Positions 44,913 to 52,872 of a stretch of 64,000 bases of DNA are shown here, piece after piece. The position numbers were made by a program, and so were the translations under genes. The notes under the pieces are model-generated. The model worked only from the letters and a program-made list of their open reading frames with translations, had not been told where the DNA came from and searched no databases. Source of the stretch: Magnetospira sp. QH-2 (lineage in GTDB: Bacteria > Pseudomonadota > Alphaproteobacteria > Rhodospirillales > Magnetospiraceae); assembly GCF_000968135.1 (NCBI RefSeq), contig NZ_FO538765.1:3298001-3362000 (forward strand), written 5' to 3'. The first letter of the stretch is position 1. Each line of letters opens with the position of its first letter.

Positions 44913-45895
44913 TGCGATACAGAACTTTTGGCGACACCGGCGTTTCCATATCGGAAATCGGCCTTGGCACATGGCAATTGGGCGCCGAATGGGGCGATGT
45001 TTCGGATAGCCAAGCCCAGGCCATCTTGGATACGGCACGCGATGCCGGCATCTCCTTTTTTGATACGGCCGATGTCTATGGGCTGGGACGAAGCGAAGAA
45101 CGGATCCGGACGTTCTTGAGCCGCTGTTCCAAACCTGTTTTCGTGGCCACCAAGCTGGGCCGCTTTCCAGAGCCCGGCTGGCCGGAGAATTTTACCTTCG
45201 AGAGCTTCCGAACCCATGTGGAAGCCTCGCTGACGCGGCTCGGAGTCGAGGCCCTGGACCTCACGCAGATGCATTGCATTCCCACCGAGGTATTACGCGA
45301 CGGGGCCGTGTTCGACCACCTTCGACGCCTGAAAACGGACGGCAAGATCAAGGCTTTCGGGGTCAGTGTCGAGACCGTGGAAGAAGGGCTGATCTGCCTG
45401 GAGCAAGAGGGGGTTACCTCGTTGCAGGTGATCTTCAACATGTTTCGACAGAAACCGGCTCGCGAGCTTTTCGATCTGGCCAAGGCCAAGGGCGTGGCGA
45501 TCATTGCCCGGGTACCCATGGCCAGCGGGTTGCTGTCGGGAAAATTCACCGTCGATCAGACCTTTGACAAAGACGACCACCGCACTTTCAACCGTGACGG
45601 CGCCGCCTTCAACGTGGGCGAGACCTTCGCGGGCCTACCGTTCGAAAAGGGCGTCCGACTGGCCGATCGGCTGAAGGACATGGTGCCCGAGGGCCTGTCC
45701 CTGGCAGACATGGCGCTACGTTGGATTTTGGACCATGACGCCGTGAGCACGGTGATTCCTGGCGCCACCCGTCCGGAACAGGCCTTAAGCAATGCCCGGG
45801 CCTCCGACCTGCCCCCACTGGGCGCGGACCTGCATGCGCAACTCGCGGCCTTTTATGACAGCGATATCGCGGAGCATATTCGTGGGGCCTACTAA
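44912..45895 (+). CDS. Aldo/keto reductase
   Basis: A 327-residue NADPH-dependent aldo/keto reductase barrel. The catalytic tetrad is visible: Asp and Tyr in FFDTADVYG, Lys in VATKLG and His in LTQMHCI. The C-terminal cofactor region reads STVIPGATRPEQALSNA. It is coupled to the ATPase gene by a TGATG junction and therefore belongs to the sugar operon, where it may reduce an aldose or a derived aldehyde. Its TAA stop is part of a CTAA bounding a miniature-element end. Confidence 0.88.
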   Translation: MRYRTFGDTGVSISEIGLGTWQLGAEWGDVSDSQAQAILDTARDAGISFFDTADVYGLGRSEERIRTFLSRCSKPVFVATKLGRFPEPGWPENFTFESFRTHVEASLTRLGVEALDLTQMHCIPTEVLRDGAVFDHLRRLKTDGKIKAFGVSVETVEEGLICLEQEGVTSLQVIFNMFRQKPARELFDLAKAKGVAIIARVPMASGLLSGKFTVDQTFDKDDHRTFNRDGAAFNVGETFAGLPFEKGVRLADRLKDMVPEGLSLADMALRWILDHDAVSTVIPGATRPEQALSNARASDLPPLGADLHAQLAAFYDSDIAEHIRGAY

Positions 45896-45931
45896 AGCCT
45901 TTCGCGTTTAATATGACCCATTGTGATGGTC
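45896..45931 (+). mobile_element. Solo end of miniature element type 1
   Basis: AGCCTTTCGCGTTTAATATG and the following 16 bases match the left end of the complete element at 47632-47891 with three differences over 36 bp. It is preceded by CTAA (45892-45895), which is also the aldo/keto reductase stop. The rest of the element is absent. The start codon of the epimerase gene lies inside it. Confidence 0.75.
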
Positions 45932-46924
45932 AGACGCGAACCTTTTGGACAAGCCAACCTGTTCCACCTGAACGCGGGCGGAAGCTGGCGAATCACCTTG
46001 ACTAATTTCGGCGCCGCCCTCGTCGCTTGGCACATGCCCGACGGGGATGGGCAGGCGGGGAATATCCTTCTCGGTTTTGACGATTTCCAGGACTACCTGG
46101 ACGATGACCAGTTCACGGGGGTCATCGTGGGACGATTTGCCAATCGCATTGCCCAAGGGCGGTTCAACTTCGCGGGAACCCCTTACCTCCTGCCCCGCAA
46201 TGACAGCCCCAACCACCTGCATGGGGGCCCGGACGGCTTTCATCGCCGCGTCTGGGAGGCGGATGTTTTTGAACGATCAGATCATGTAGGAGTCCGCTTC
46301 GGTTTGCTTTCGCCCCATGGAGATCAGGGCTATCCGGGAACCCTAACCGTGAGGGCGCACTATCGCCTGTACACCGAGGACCGGCTGACCCTCGATCTGG
46401 AGGCCGACAGCGACCGGCCCACCTTGGTCAATTTGGCCTGCCATGCCTATTTCAATCTGGCTGGTGGCGGCAGCGTTCTGGATCACCGGATACAGGTCCA
46501 TGCGAGCCGGTACCTGCCCATCAACGAGGCCTGCTTACCCACCGGCGAAATCCGTTCAGTGGAAGGGAGCGCATTGGATCTGCGTCGCCCGCAAAGCCTG
46601 AGAGGGGTCCTGTCCAGAGAGGATCAACAATTGACGATGGCCGGGGGGGTGGATCATTGCCTGGTCGTCGATGGTCATCCCGGTGAGCTGCGGCCCGCTG
46701 CCAACGTTGAAGATCCGGCGTCGGGGCGACGCCTGCGGGTGGCCGCCACCCAGCCGGGGGTGCAGGTCTATAGCGGCAATAACCTGAAAGGCATGCCTTT
46801 CAAAAAACATGCCGGATTATGCCTGGAAACCCAGCATTTTCCCGACAGCCCTAATCAGCCAGGGTTCCCCTCGACGGTGATCGACCCGGATCATCCCTAC
46901 CGGGAGCGAATGGTCTTCACCTAG
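45926..46924 (+). CDS. galM: Aldose 1-epimerase
   Basis: A 332-residue mutarotase interconverting alpha and beta anomers of aldoses. Family features are ITLTNFGAALVAWHMPD, GRFANRIAQGRF, the catalytic His region SPNHLHGGPDGFHRRVW, LVNLACHAYFNLAG, VDHCLVVDG and the catalytic Glu in GLCLETQHFPDSPNQP. The ATG at 45926 (or GTG at 45923) lies within a solo mobile-element end, so the native 5' region has been replaced. The TAG stop at 46922 is part of the CTAG flank of repeat copy C. Confidence 0.92.
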   Translation: MVRREPFGQANLFHLNAGGSWRITLTNFGAALVAWHMPDGDGQAGNILLGFDDFQDYLDDDQFTGVIVGRFANRIAQGRFNFAGTPYLLPRNDSPNHLHGGPDGFHRRVWEADVFERSDHVGVRFGLLSPHGDQGYPGTLTVRAHYRLYTEDRLTLDLEADSDRPTLVNLACHAYFNLAGGGSVLDHRIQVHASRYLPINEACLPTGEIRSVEGSALDLRRPQSLRGVLSREDQQLTMAGGVDHCLVVDGHPGELRPAANVEDPASGRRLRVAATQPGVQVYSGNNLKGMPFKKHAGLCLETQHFPDSPNQPGFPSTVIDPDHPYRERMVFT

Positions 46925-47023
46925 ATCACGTCGTGTTTGATCGGATTCGATCAAACACGAAAAACGTGATCGATTCCAATAAGGGCGCGCGTGTCTAGCG
47001 GGTCCGATTGGACCTGACACGCG
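46925..47023 (+). repeat. Two-stem palindromic repeat, copy C, with CTAG duplication
   Basis: A 99-bp element flanked on both sides by CTAG (46921-46924 and 47024-47027). Stem one is built from CGTGTTTGATCGGATTCGAT and its complementary arm; the link is CGATTCCAATA; stem two brackets GGGTCCGATTGGACCTG between GCGCGTGTC and GACACGCGC. Each CTAG provides the TAG stop of the adjacent convergent gene (galM on plus, the acetyltransferase on minus). It likely acts as a bidirectional terminator. Confidence 0.85.
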
Positions 47024-47593
47024 CTAGAGGCCGCGGATCACTCGACATGGGTTGCCCGCCGCCACCACACCCGGCGGCACGTCCTTCATGACGACGCTGC
47101 CGGCGCCGATGGTGGTGTCCTCGCCGATGGTCACCCCGGGGCCGATGATGGCTCCGGCGCCGATCCAGGCCCGGTTGCCAATGGTGATGGGATAGGCCAG
47201 TTCCGGTCCGGCCACCCGTTGCTCCGCGTCCAACGGGTGAGTGGCTGCCGAGAGGGTGACATTGGGGCCGAGCTGGGTCTGGTCGCCGATGCGCACATGG
47301 TTGCAATCCAGGATGATGCAATTGAAGTTCATATAGACCCCGCGCCCTAGGGATATTTGGCTGCCGTAGTCGCAGTGGAATGGCGGTTCGATCCAGGTCC
47401 CTTCCCCCATGACCCCCAACAACTCATTGAGCAACAAGCGGCGCTCGTCGATGGCATCGGGTTCCGAGAGGTTGTAGGCCCGGGTCAACCGCCGTGCCCG
47501 CAAACGCAGGGCGACCAACTCCGGGTCGGAGGCGTCATAAAGATCGCCGCCGAGCATCTTTGAAAGTTCGGATATCGTGCCGGTCGGCCGCAT
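47024..47593 (-). CDS. maa: Maltose/galactoside O-acetyltransferase family protein
   Basis: A 189-residue left-handed beta-helix acetyltransferase. The N-terminal Mac domain (MLGGDLYDASDPELVALRLR...LLNELLG) precedes hexapeptide repeats, with FHCDYGSQISLGRGVYMNFN, the catalytic His in AATHPLDAEQR, IGNRAWIGAGAIIGPGVTIG and AGNPCRVIRGL. It acetylates sugars with acetyl-CoA, probably as trimers. The start at 47593 follows AAGGAGGAGG. The gene converges on galM and ends in repeat copy C. Confidence 0.92.
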   Translation of the reverse strand: MRPTGTISELSKMLGGDLYDASDPELVALRLRARRLTRAYNLSEPDAIDERRLLLNELLGVMGEGTWIEPPFHCDYGSQISLGRGVYMNFNCIILDCNHVRIGDQTQLGPNVTLSAATHPLDAEQRVAGPELAYPITIGNRAWIGAGAIIGPGVTIGEDTTIGAGSVVMKDVPPGVVAAGNPCRVIRGL

Positions 47594-47631
47594 GGCGCCA
47601 CCTCCTCCTTGATAGATCAGACGTGATCTAA

Positions 47632-47891
47632 AGCCTTTCGCGATTAATATGACCCATTTTGATGGTCTCCGGTGAGTCGAAACGCCAGGAAAGGTCCCGA
47701 AAGCGATGCGGCGCATCGGTGAGGGAGCTTGACGCTGCGGGCGGCCACCGGAGGCCACTGGAGACCACCCTGCGGGCCGATCCTTTTGCCTAAGGGGAGC
47801 GTTCGCGCGCGCCCGCTACGCCCTGCGCGCTACGCCTGCCCCTGAGCCAAAATGATTCGGTCAGAAGGGGTCATATGAAGCGCGAAAGGCT
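47632..47891. mobile_element. Miniature element type 1 with CTAA target duplication
   Basis: A 260-bp element without a gene. Terminal inverted repeats: left AGCCTTTCGCGATTAATATG, right complement AGCCTTTCGCGCTTCATATG, 24 bp with two internal mismatches. It is flanked by direct CTAA repeats at 47628-47631 and 47892-47895. An inner inverted pair GGTCTCC/GGAGACC is present. The size, ends and CTAA duplication suit mobilisation in trans by an IS5-type transposase (YTAR target), none of which is in the window. Confidence 0.8.
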
Positions 47892-47895
47892 CTAA

Positions 47896-48056
47896 GAGGC
47901 GGATTTAAAAGTATCCTTTAGATATCAAGGCAGTAGATTTTTGATCTGGCCAGGAAAGGCCGACGACACGGGGCGGCGCCCCGTTAGGAGGTCTTGACGC
48001 CGCCAGAGCGGAAATATACGCCCTCGAGATCAAAGGAATACTTTTGAATCCGTCTC
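47896..48056. mobile_element. Miniature element type 2 with TAA target duplication
   Basis: A 161-bp element without a gene. Its terminal inverted repeats begin GAGGCGGATTTAAAAGTAT (left) and GAGACGGATTCAAAAGTAT (right, complement). It is flanked by direct TAA repeats (47893-47895 and 48057-48059). A central hairpin ACGGGGC-GGC-GCCCCGT is present. It abuts the type 1 element on one side and the type 3 element on the other. Confidence 0.78.
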
Positions 48057-48059
48057 TAA

Positions 48060-48211
48060 CAGGCTACTGAAAAAGTGTTGTCCTACGGCCCGCCTCGCCC
48101 TTCGACAAGCTCAGGGTGAGGCTAACATGTTGAAGGTTCAAAGGTCCTCATGCTGAGCTTGTCGAAGCATGTGTCGCCACAGGCTCGAAATCGGACTTTT
48201 TCAGCAGCCTG
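48060..48211. mobile_element. Miniature element type 3, intact copy 2
   Basis: A 152-bp element with ends CAGGCTACTGAAAAAG (left) and CAGGCTGCTGAAAAAG (right, complement), and the same interior CTTCGACAAGCTC/GAGCTTGTCGAAG inverted repeat as copy 1 at 31963. It is flanked by CTAA and TTAG; the TTAG gives the TAA stop of the DMT transporter gene. It preserves the uninterrupted sequence that the IS1111-type element has split in copy 1. Confidence 0.85.
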
Positions 48212-49105
48212 TTAGACCTTGGTTTGTCTCGGATGGGTGGAACTCACGGTAATCCCCGCCACGATCAAAACCAAACCGCCGACCAGTATAACCGTTATAC
48301 CTTCCCCCAGCACCCAGGCGGAGGAAGAAAGCCCGACCACGGGAATCCCCTGGGAAGCAATGGCGGTGATGGTGGCAGGCAGCACCCGCGCCGCGCCGAT
48401 GTAGCACCAAAAGCACAAAGCCGTGGCGATCAGGCCGTTGTAGAGCAGGATCCAAGGGAGGGATCCATCCAGCGGCAGAACCGGCGCGCCTTCACCCACG
48501 AATGAAATCCCGGCCAGGAAAACGCCGCCGATCAGCAATTGCCAGGGCAGCAAGGAAAGGTGGGGACGCTTCCAGCCATGGGACCGGATATGCACGATCA
48601 CCCCGGCCCACAGCAAGGCCGAGACCAACAACATGCCGTTGCCCAGAGTGTCGCCGTTCCAGCCCCAGGGAAAGGTTAGCGGATTGAAAAGCAGGGCAAT
48701 GCCCGCCATGCCCAACCCAACCCCGAGTATTTTGCGCCACGTCAGGACTTCGGCCAGAAACAGCGCGGCCAAGGGAGCGGCCCAGATGGGCGTGGTATAG
48801 GCCAACACGGCGGCCCGGCCCGGATCAACGAATAAAAGCGAGGAATGCAACAAGGCGATGCAGCCGCCAATCTGCACCAACCCGACACTCAGCAATACCG
48901 GCAGTTCCGAGCGGGTTGGAAAGCTCAGTCTCCCTTGCAGCGCCAGAATCGCGAACAAGGCTGCCCCACCCAGCAAAACCCGATAGGCGGCGAACCACAA
49001 AGGACCGATATGATCCATGCCGAGTTTCATGATCGGCCAGTTGATGCCCCAGAAGAACACCGCGACTCCCATGAGAATCCAGGCTTTGCGGAGGTCTGCT
49101 GTCAT
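48212..49105 (-). CDS. EamA/DMT-family transporter
   Basis: A 297-residue inner-membrane exporter of the drug/metabolite superfamily. It has ten predicted hydrophobic helices in two EamA repeats (about 10-140 and 153-285), with VFFWGINWPIMKLGM in helix 1 and AVLAYTTPIWAAPLAALFLAE in the first repeat's conserved region. Such proteins export amino acids, metabolites or drugs; the substrate is not predictable. It is divergent from xdhC, with 133 bp between starts. Its stop overlaps the tip of a miniature element. Confidence 0.88.
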   Translation of the reverse strand: MTADLRKAWILMGVAVFFWGINWPIMKLGMDHIGPLWFAAYRVLLGGAALFAILALQGRLSFPTRSELPVLLSVGLVQIGGCIALLHSSLLFVDPGRAAVLAYTTPIWAAPLAALFLAEVLTWRKILGVGLGMAGIALLFNPLTFPWGWNGDTLGNGMLLVSALLWAGVIVHIRSHGWKRPHLSLLPWQLLIGGVFLAGISFVGEGAPVLPLDGSLPWILLYNGLIATALCFWCYIGAARVLPATITAIASQGIPVVGLSSSAWVLGEGITVILVGGLVLIVAGITVSSTHPRQTKV

Positions 49106-49238
49106 GCCGGGTCCGATCGAAGAGGGCGGGAACTAGACCTGTGTATCACCCGCGACAAGCCGCCGCGAGCGCCGATTGCCTTGACGGCTTGCTCCCCGCG
49201 CCCAAGGATAGGGGGAAAGGCAACGGGAGTTATGGGAC

Positions 49239-50246
49239 ATGGAACCCACGGAAGATCCACTGGTCACGGCGCGAACCTGGATCCAACAGGGAATCAATAT
49301 CGCCTTGGCAACGGTGGTGGAAACCTGGGGCTCGGCGCCGCGCCCGGTGGGCAGCCATATGGTGATCAACGACCGGGGCGCCTTTGCCGGCTCGGTGTCC
49401 GGCGGCTGTATCGAGAATATCCTGGTTTCCGAAGCCTTGGAGGTGATCGCCGAAGGGGCCCCGCAATCCTTGTCCTACGGAGTCAGCACGGAGCAGGCCC
49501 AAGAGGTCCGATTGGCCTGCGGCGGCACCATCAAGATTTTCTTGGAAAGGTTGGACGAGCCCAGCTTGCTGGATCGGTTGATTACAGCCCGGCCGCTCGT
49601 GCGGGTGGTCGACCTTGGCAGTGGCGCTTGGGCGACTCTCGACGAAGAGACCGCGGCGGGATTGCTCACCCTTTCCGAGGGCAACCGCTCCGCTGCCATG
49701 GATCTGTTGCGGCAGGATCGCTGTGGCCTGTTGCCCGATGAGGAGCGGGATTTGATGGCGGTTTCCTATTCGAAACAGCCGCGACTGATCGTCGTCGGGG
49801 CGGTGCATATCGCGCAGGCTCTGGCCCCCATCGCCGCCTCGATCGGGTTCGAGACCATCGTCGTCGATCCCCGCCCCGCCTTTGCCCGTGCCGACCGGTT
49901 ACCGGGGGTTGCCGTCCGCACCGACCGACCCGAGGCGGCCTTGAAAGACCTGGACTTGGATGACCGAACCGCCGTGGTGGCCCTGGCCCATGACCCCATG
50001 CTCGATGACCCGACCTTGAAAGGGGCGCTGGATTCTCAGGCGTTCTATATCGGCTGTCTGGGCAGCCGGAAAACCCATGCCAAACGACGTCAACGCTTGC
50101 AAAATGCCGGGTTCGATGAAGCGGCCTTGGATCGGCTGCATGGGCCCATTGGCCTGGATATCGGTGCCCGGTCGCCAGAGGAAATCGCCATCTCCATCCT
50201 GGCCGAGGTTATCGCCGCCCGGCGGGGCAAGGATCCGCGCAGATGA
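49239..50246 (+). CDS. xdhC: XdhC/CoxI-family molybdenum-cofactor insertion protein
   Basis: A 335-residue XdhC/CoxI protein that binds the molybdenum cofactor and helps its sulfuration and insertion into xanthine-oxidase-family enzymes. The N-terminal domain has ALATVVETWGSAPRPVGSHM and GSVSGGCIEN with the conserved Cys; the C-terminal Rossmann domain has LIVVGAVHIAQALAPIA and YIGCLGSRKTHAKR. It is the first gene of the right-hand cluster and overlaps the next gene by ATGA. Its likely client is the Mo hydroxylase at 54961. Confidence 0.93.
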   Translation: MEPTEDPLVTARTWIQQGINIALATVVETWGSAPRPVGSHMVINDRGAFAGSVSGGCIENILVSEALEVIAEGAPQSLSYGVSTEQAQEVRLACGGTIKIFLERLDEPSLLDRLITARPLVRVVDLGSGAWATLDEETAAGLLTLSEGNRSAAMDLLRQDRCGLLPDEERDLMAVSYSKQPRLIVVGAVHIAQALAPIAASIGFETIVVDPRPAFARADRLPGVAVRTDRPEAALKDLDLDDRTAVVALAHDPMLDDPTLKGALDSQAFYIGCLGSRKTHAKRRQRLQNAGFDEAALDRLHGPIGLDIGARSPEEIAISILAEVIAARRGKDPRR

Positions 50247-51856
50247 AATTCGGTTCCTTTCCCCTGGCCGAGGCCGAAGGGTTGATCCTGGCCCATTCCC
50301 TACGCCTTATTGACTTTTCGTTCAAGAAAGGCCGCTTGCTGTCCAAGGAGGATATATCACGGCTTGAAAAAGCAGGATTGACCCATGTTGGCGCCGCCCG
50401 GTTGGACCCAGGAGACATGCGTGAGAACGCCGCCGCCGAAGCGGTCGCCCGGGCCTTGGCCGGAGCGGGGCTGAGCCTGGCGCCATCTCAGGCCGGACGC
50501 TGTAATGTTTTGGCCGCCCGGCATGGTCTTTGCCAGGTGGATGGGGCAACCATCGACGCGGTCAATCGGCTGAACACGGGCGTGGTCATCTCCACCCTTG
50601 CGCCCGACCGGGTGGTGGGGGCCGGACAGGTGGTAGCGACGGTCAAGGTCATTCCCTATGCCGTCGCCGAGGCCGACGTCACCACCCTCTGCGCGCGACT
50701 GGATGCGGGGCGGGCGATGATGGTCCATCCGTTCCAACCGCTGCGGGTGGGACTGATCCTGACCGAGATTCAAGGCACCAAGGCAAGTCTGGTGAACAAG
50801 GCCGCCTCGGCCATTTCCGGGCGGGTCGAAACATACGGCAGCCACCTGTACCGCCAGGTCCAAACACCTCATGACGTCGTAGCGGTGGCCGAGGCCATCG
50901 GCGACTGTCAGCGCGATGGCGCCCAGTTGATCTTGATCCTCGGTGGGGCGTCGGCGGTGGACCGAGGCGATGTGGTGCCCGCCGCCATTGAAGCCTCTGG
51001 CGCGATCCTGGATCTGTTCGGCGTGCCGCTCGACCCCGGCAATTTGCTGGCTGCCGGGCGTTTGGAGGACGTTCCCGTGATCGGCTTGCCCGGCTGCGCC
51101 CGTTCTCCCAGTCTGAATGGGGTGGACCTGATCCTGCCTCGATTATTGAGCCGACTGGATCTCTCCGCCGAGGTCCTGTTGGGCATGGGCGTGGGAGGGC
51201 TGCTGAAAGACATCCCCGAGCGGCCCGATCCGCGCATCCGGCACGAGCCTGCGGAGACATCCACCCTGGCCGTCACCGCCTTGGTCCTGGCGGCGGGGTC
51301 TTCGCGACGCATGGGCGAGATCAACAAGCTGGTGGCGCCGATGGATGGGCGACCCTTGCTGCGTCACGGATTGGAGACACTCCAGAAATCCCGCATCGAA
51401 GAGATCCTGGTGGTGACCGGGTTCGAAGCGGATCGGGTGCGCGCCGCCGTGGCGGACATGGATCTTCGGTTTATCCACAACCCGCGTTTCATGGAAGGCC
51501 TCAGCACCTCCCTGAAGGCGGGGGTTCGGGCGCTGCCAACCGATGGCGGCGGCGTGCTGGTCATGCTGGGGGATATGCCGCGCCTGCGCCCCCACACCAT
51601 TGATGCCTTGATGGCGCGCTTCACCGAACGCGAAGGCCGGGATATCTGCCTGCCCACCTTCCAAGGACGCCGGGGGAACCCGGTGCTTTGGCCGCGCCCC
51701 TTCTTCCCCGACATCATGGAACTGTCCGGCGACGTGGGTGCCCGCCATCTGATCACCCGATTCGCCGAGCATGTGGTCGAGGTCCCCGTGGATGATCCCG
51801 GCATTGTGATCGACGTGGATCGACCGGCAGATCTAAAGCAATCAGAGGACCATTAG
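50243..51856 (+). CDS. Fusion: MoeA/MogA-like molybdopterin-binding domain plus MobA-like nucleotidyltransferase
   Basis: A 537-residue two-domain protein. Residues about 1-330 form a molybdopterin-binding domain (GLTHVGAARLDPGDMRENAA, ILILGGASAVDRGD, GNLLAAGRLEDVPVIGLPGCARSP). Residues about 343-530 form a nucleotidyltransferase with the LVLAAGSSRRMGEINKLVAP loop and LVMLGDMPRL, as in MocA, which makes the cytidine dinucleotide cofactor for xanthine-oxidase-family enzymes. It is coupled to xdhC by ATGA. The pair suggests cofactor finishing dedicated to the downstream Mo hydroxylase. Confidence 0.9.
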   Translation: MKFGSFPLAEAEGLILAHSLRLIDFSFKKGRLLSKEDISRLEKAGLTHVGAARLDPGDMRENAAAEAVARALAGAGLSLAPSQAGRCNVLAARHGLCQVDGATIDAVNRLNTGVVISTLAPDRVVGAGQVVATVKVIPYAVAEADVTTLCARLDAGRAMMVHPFQPLRVGLILTEIQGTKASLVNKAASAISGRVETYGSHLYRQVQTPHDVVAVAEAIGDCQRDGAQLILILGGASAVDRGDVVPAAIEASGAILDLFGVPLDPGNLLAAGRLEDVPVIGLPGCARSPSLNGVDLILPRLLSRLDLSAEVLLGMGVGGLLKDIPERPDPRIRHEPAETSTLAVTALVLAAGSSRRMGEINKLVAPMDGRPLLRHGLETLQKSRIEEILVVTGFEADRVRAAVADMDLRFIHNPRFMEGLSTSLKAGVRALPTDGGGVLVMLGDMPRLRPHTIDALMARFTEREGRDICLPTFQGRRGNPVLWPRPFFPDIMELSGDVGARHLITRFAEHVVEVPVDDPGIVIDVDRPADLKQSEDH

Positions 51857-51952
51857 AATTTGATAATGTGAAAATTGTTTTTCCCATTGCAAAATCTCCT
51901 TCGTTGGCGTTACCCTTTCCCGTGACCTGAGAGCGCTCGAAAAGAAGCGCCC

Positions 51953-52843
51953 ATGCCTGAACAAAGGCGGCGTTGCTGTGGGATGATTCATTTGAAGCCA
52001 ACGGCTGTGAAACCAGACGTGATCCCGGTGGGGACGAACGACCCGGGTCCGCCCGCGCGTCGCAAGATCCAATCGGTGGAACGGGCCCTGTCACTGCTCG
52101 AACTCTTGGCCGAGGCCCATGGCGGCGCCCGCCTCAATGATATCTCCAAGACCCTGGAGCTGAATGTCAGCACCTGCCATCATCTTCTGAGCACCCTGAT
52201 GGACCGGGGCTATGTAACCCAGTCCGGTAAGGATCGGGCCTATTTCCTTGGCAACATGGTGTCGGAACTGAGCGGCTCGCGCATGCGGCAGTTCGATTTG
52301 GCCGATGTCGCCATGTCCCATTTGCGCGACCTGAACGGGCGCACCGGCGAGACGGTCCACCTGGCCACCCTGCACGGGGACGAGTTGGTGACCATCGCCC
52401 GATTGGAATCCCATCATGCCGTGCGCGTGGTATCGGGCCCCGGCAGCAAGTCCCGGGCCTTTCATGCCACCGCCACCGGCAAGGCCATCCTGGCCTGGCT
52501 GCCGGAGCGCGAGGTGGATCGGATCATCGACCGTACCGGCTTGCCGTCTTATACCGACCAGACCATCACCGACCGCGAGACCCTGACCGAGGAGCGACGC
52601 CTGGTGCGGCGCAACGGTTTTTCCGTCGATCGCGAAGAATTCCAGCCCGGCGTGATCTGCATCGGCGCCGCCATCCGCGACCATACGGGCGCGGTGATCG
52701 GGTCGTTCAGTTGTTCCCTGCCGACCATGCGGGCCGACAAGGACTATCTGAGATCCGTCGAAACCGATGTGGTGGAGACGGCTCGGGCCATCTCGGACAG
52801 CTTGGAAGGGGCGGACCAGCCGACCCCTGCCGACCCTAGGTAA
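51953..52843 (+). CDS. IclR-family transcriptional regulator
   Basis: A 296-residue IclR-type regulator. The N-terminal winged helix covers about 35-95 (SVERALSLLELLAEAHGGARLNDISKTLELNVSTCHHLLSTL in sequence) and the effector-binding domain about 110-285 (VHLATLHGDELVTIARLES, AFHATATGKAILAWLPE, GVICIGAAIRDHTGAVIGSF). The start could be 51953 or the ATG at 51983. It is placed between the Mo-cofactor genes and the alcohol dehydrogenase, and likely controls the catabolic cluster in response to its substrate, as IclR proteins often do for aromatic and organic-acid pathways. Confidence 0.9.
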   Translation: MPEQRRRCCGMIHLKPTAVKPDVIPVGTNDPGPPARRKIQSVERALSLLELLAEAHGGARLNDISKTLELNVSTCHHLLSTLMDRGYVTQSGKDRAYFLGNMVSELSGSRMRQFDLADVAMSHLRDLNGRTGETVHLATLHGDELVTIARLESHHAVRVVSGPGSKSRAFHATATGKAILAWLPEREVDRIIDRTGLPSYTDQTITDRETLTEERRLVRRNGFSVDREEFQPGVICIGAAIRDHTGAVIGSFSCSLPTMRADKDYLRSVETDVVETARAISDSLEGADQPTPADPR

Positions 52844-52872
52844 ATAACGAGCAAAACAAGGAGTGCTGCGGC

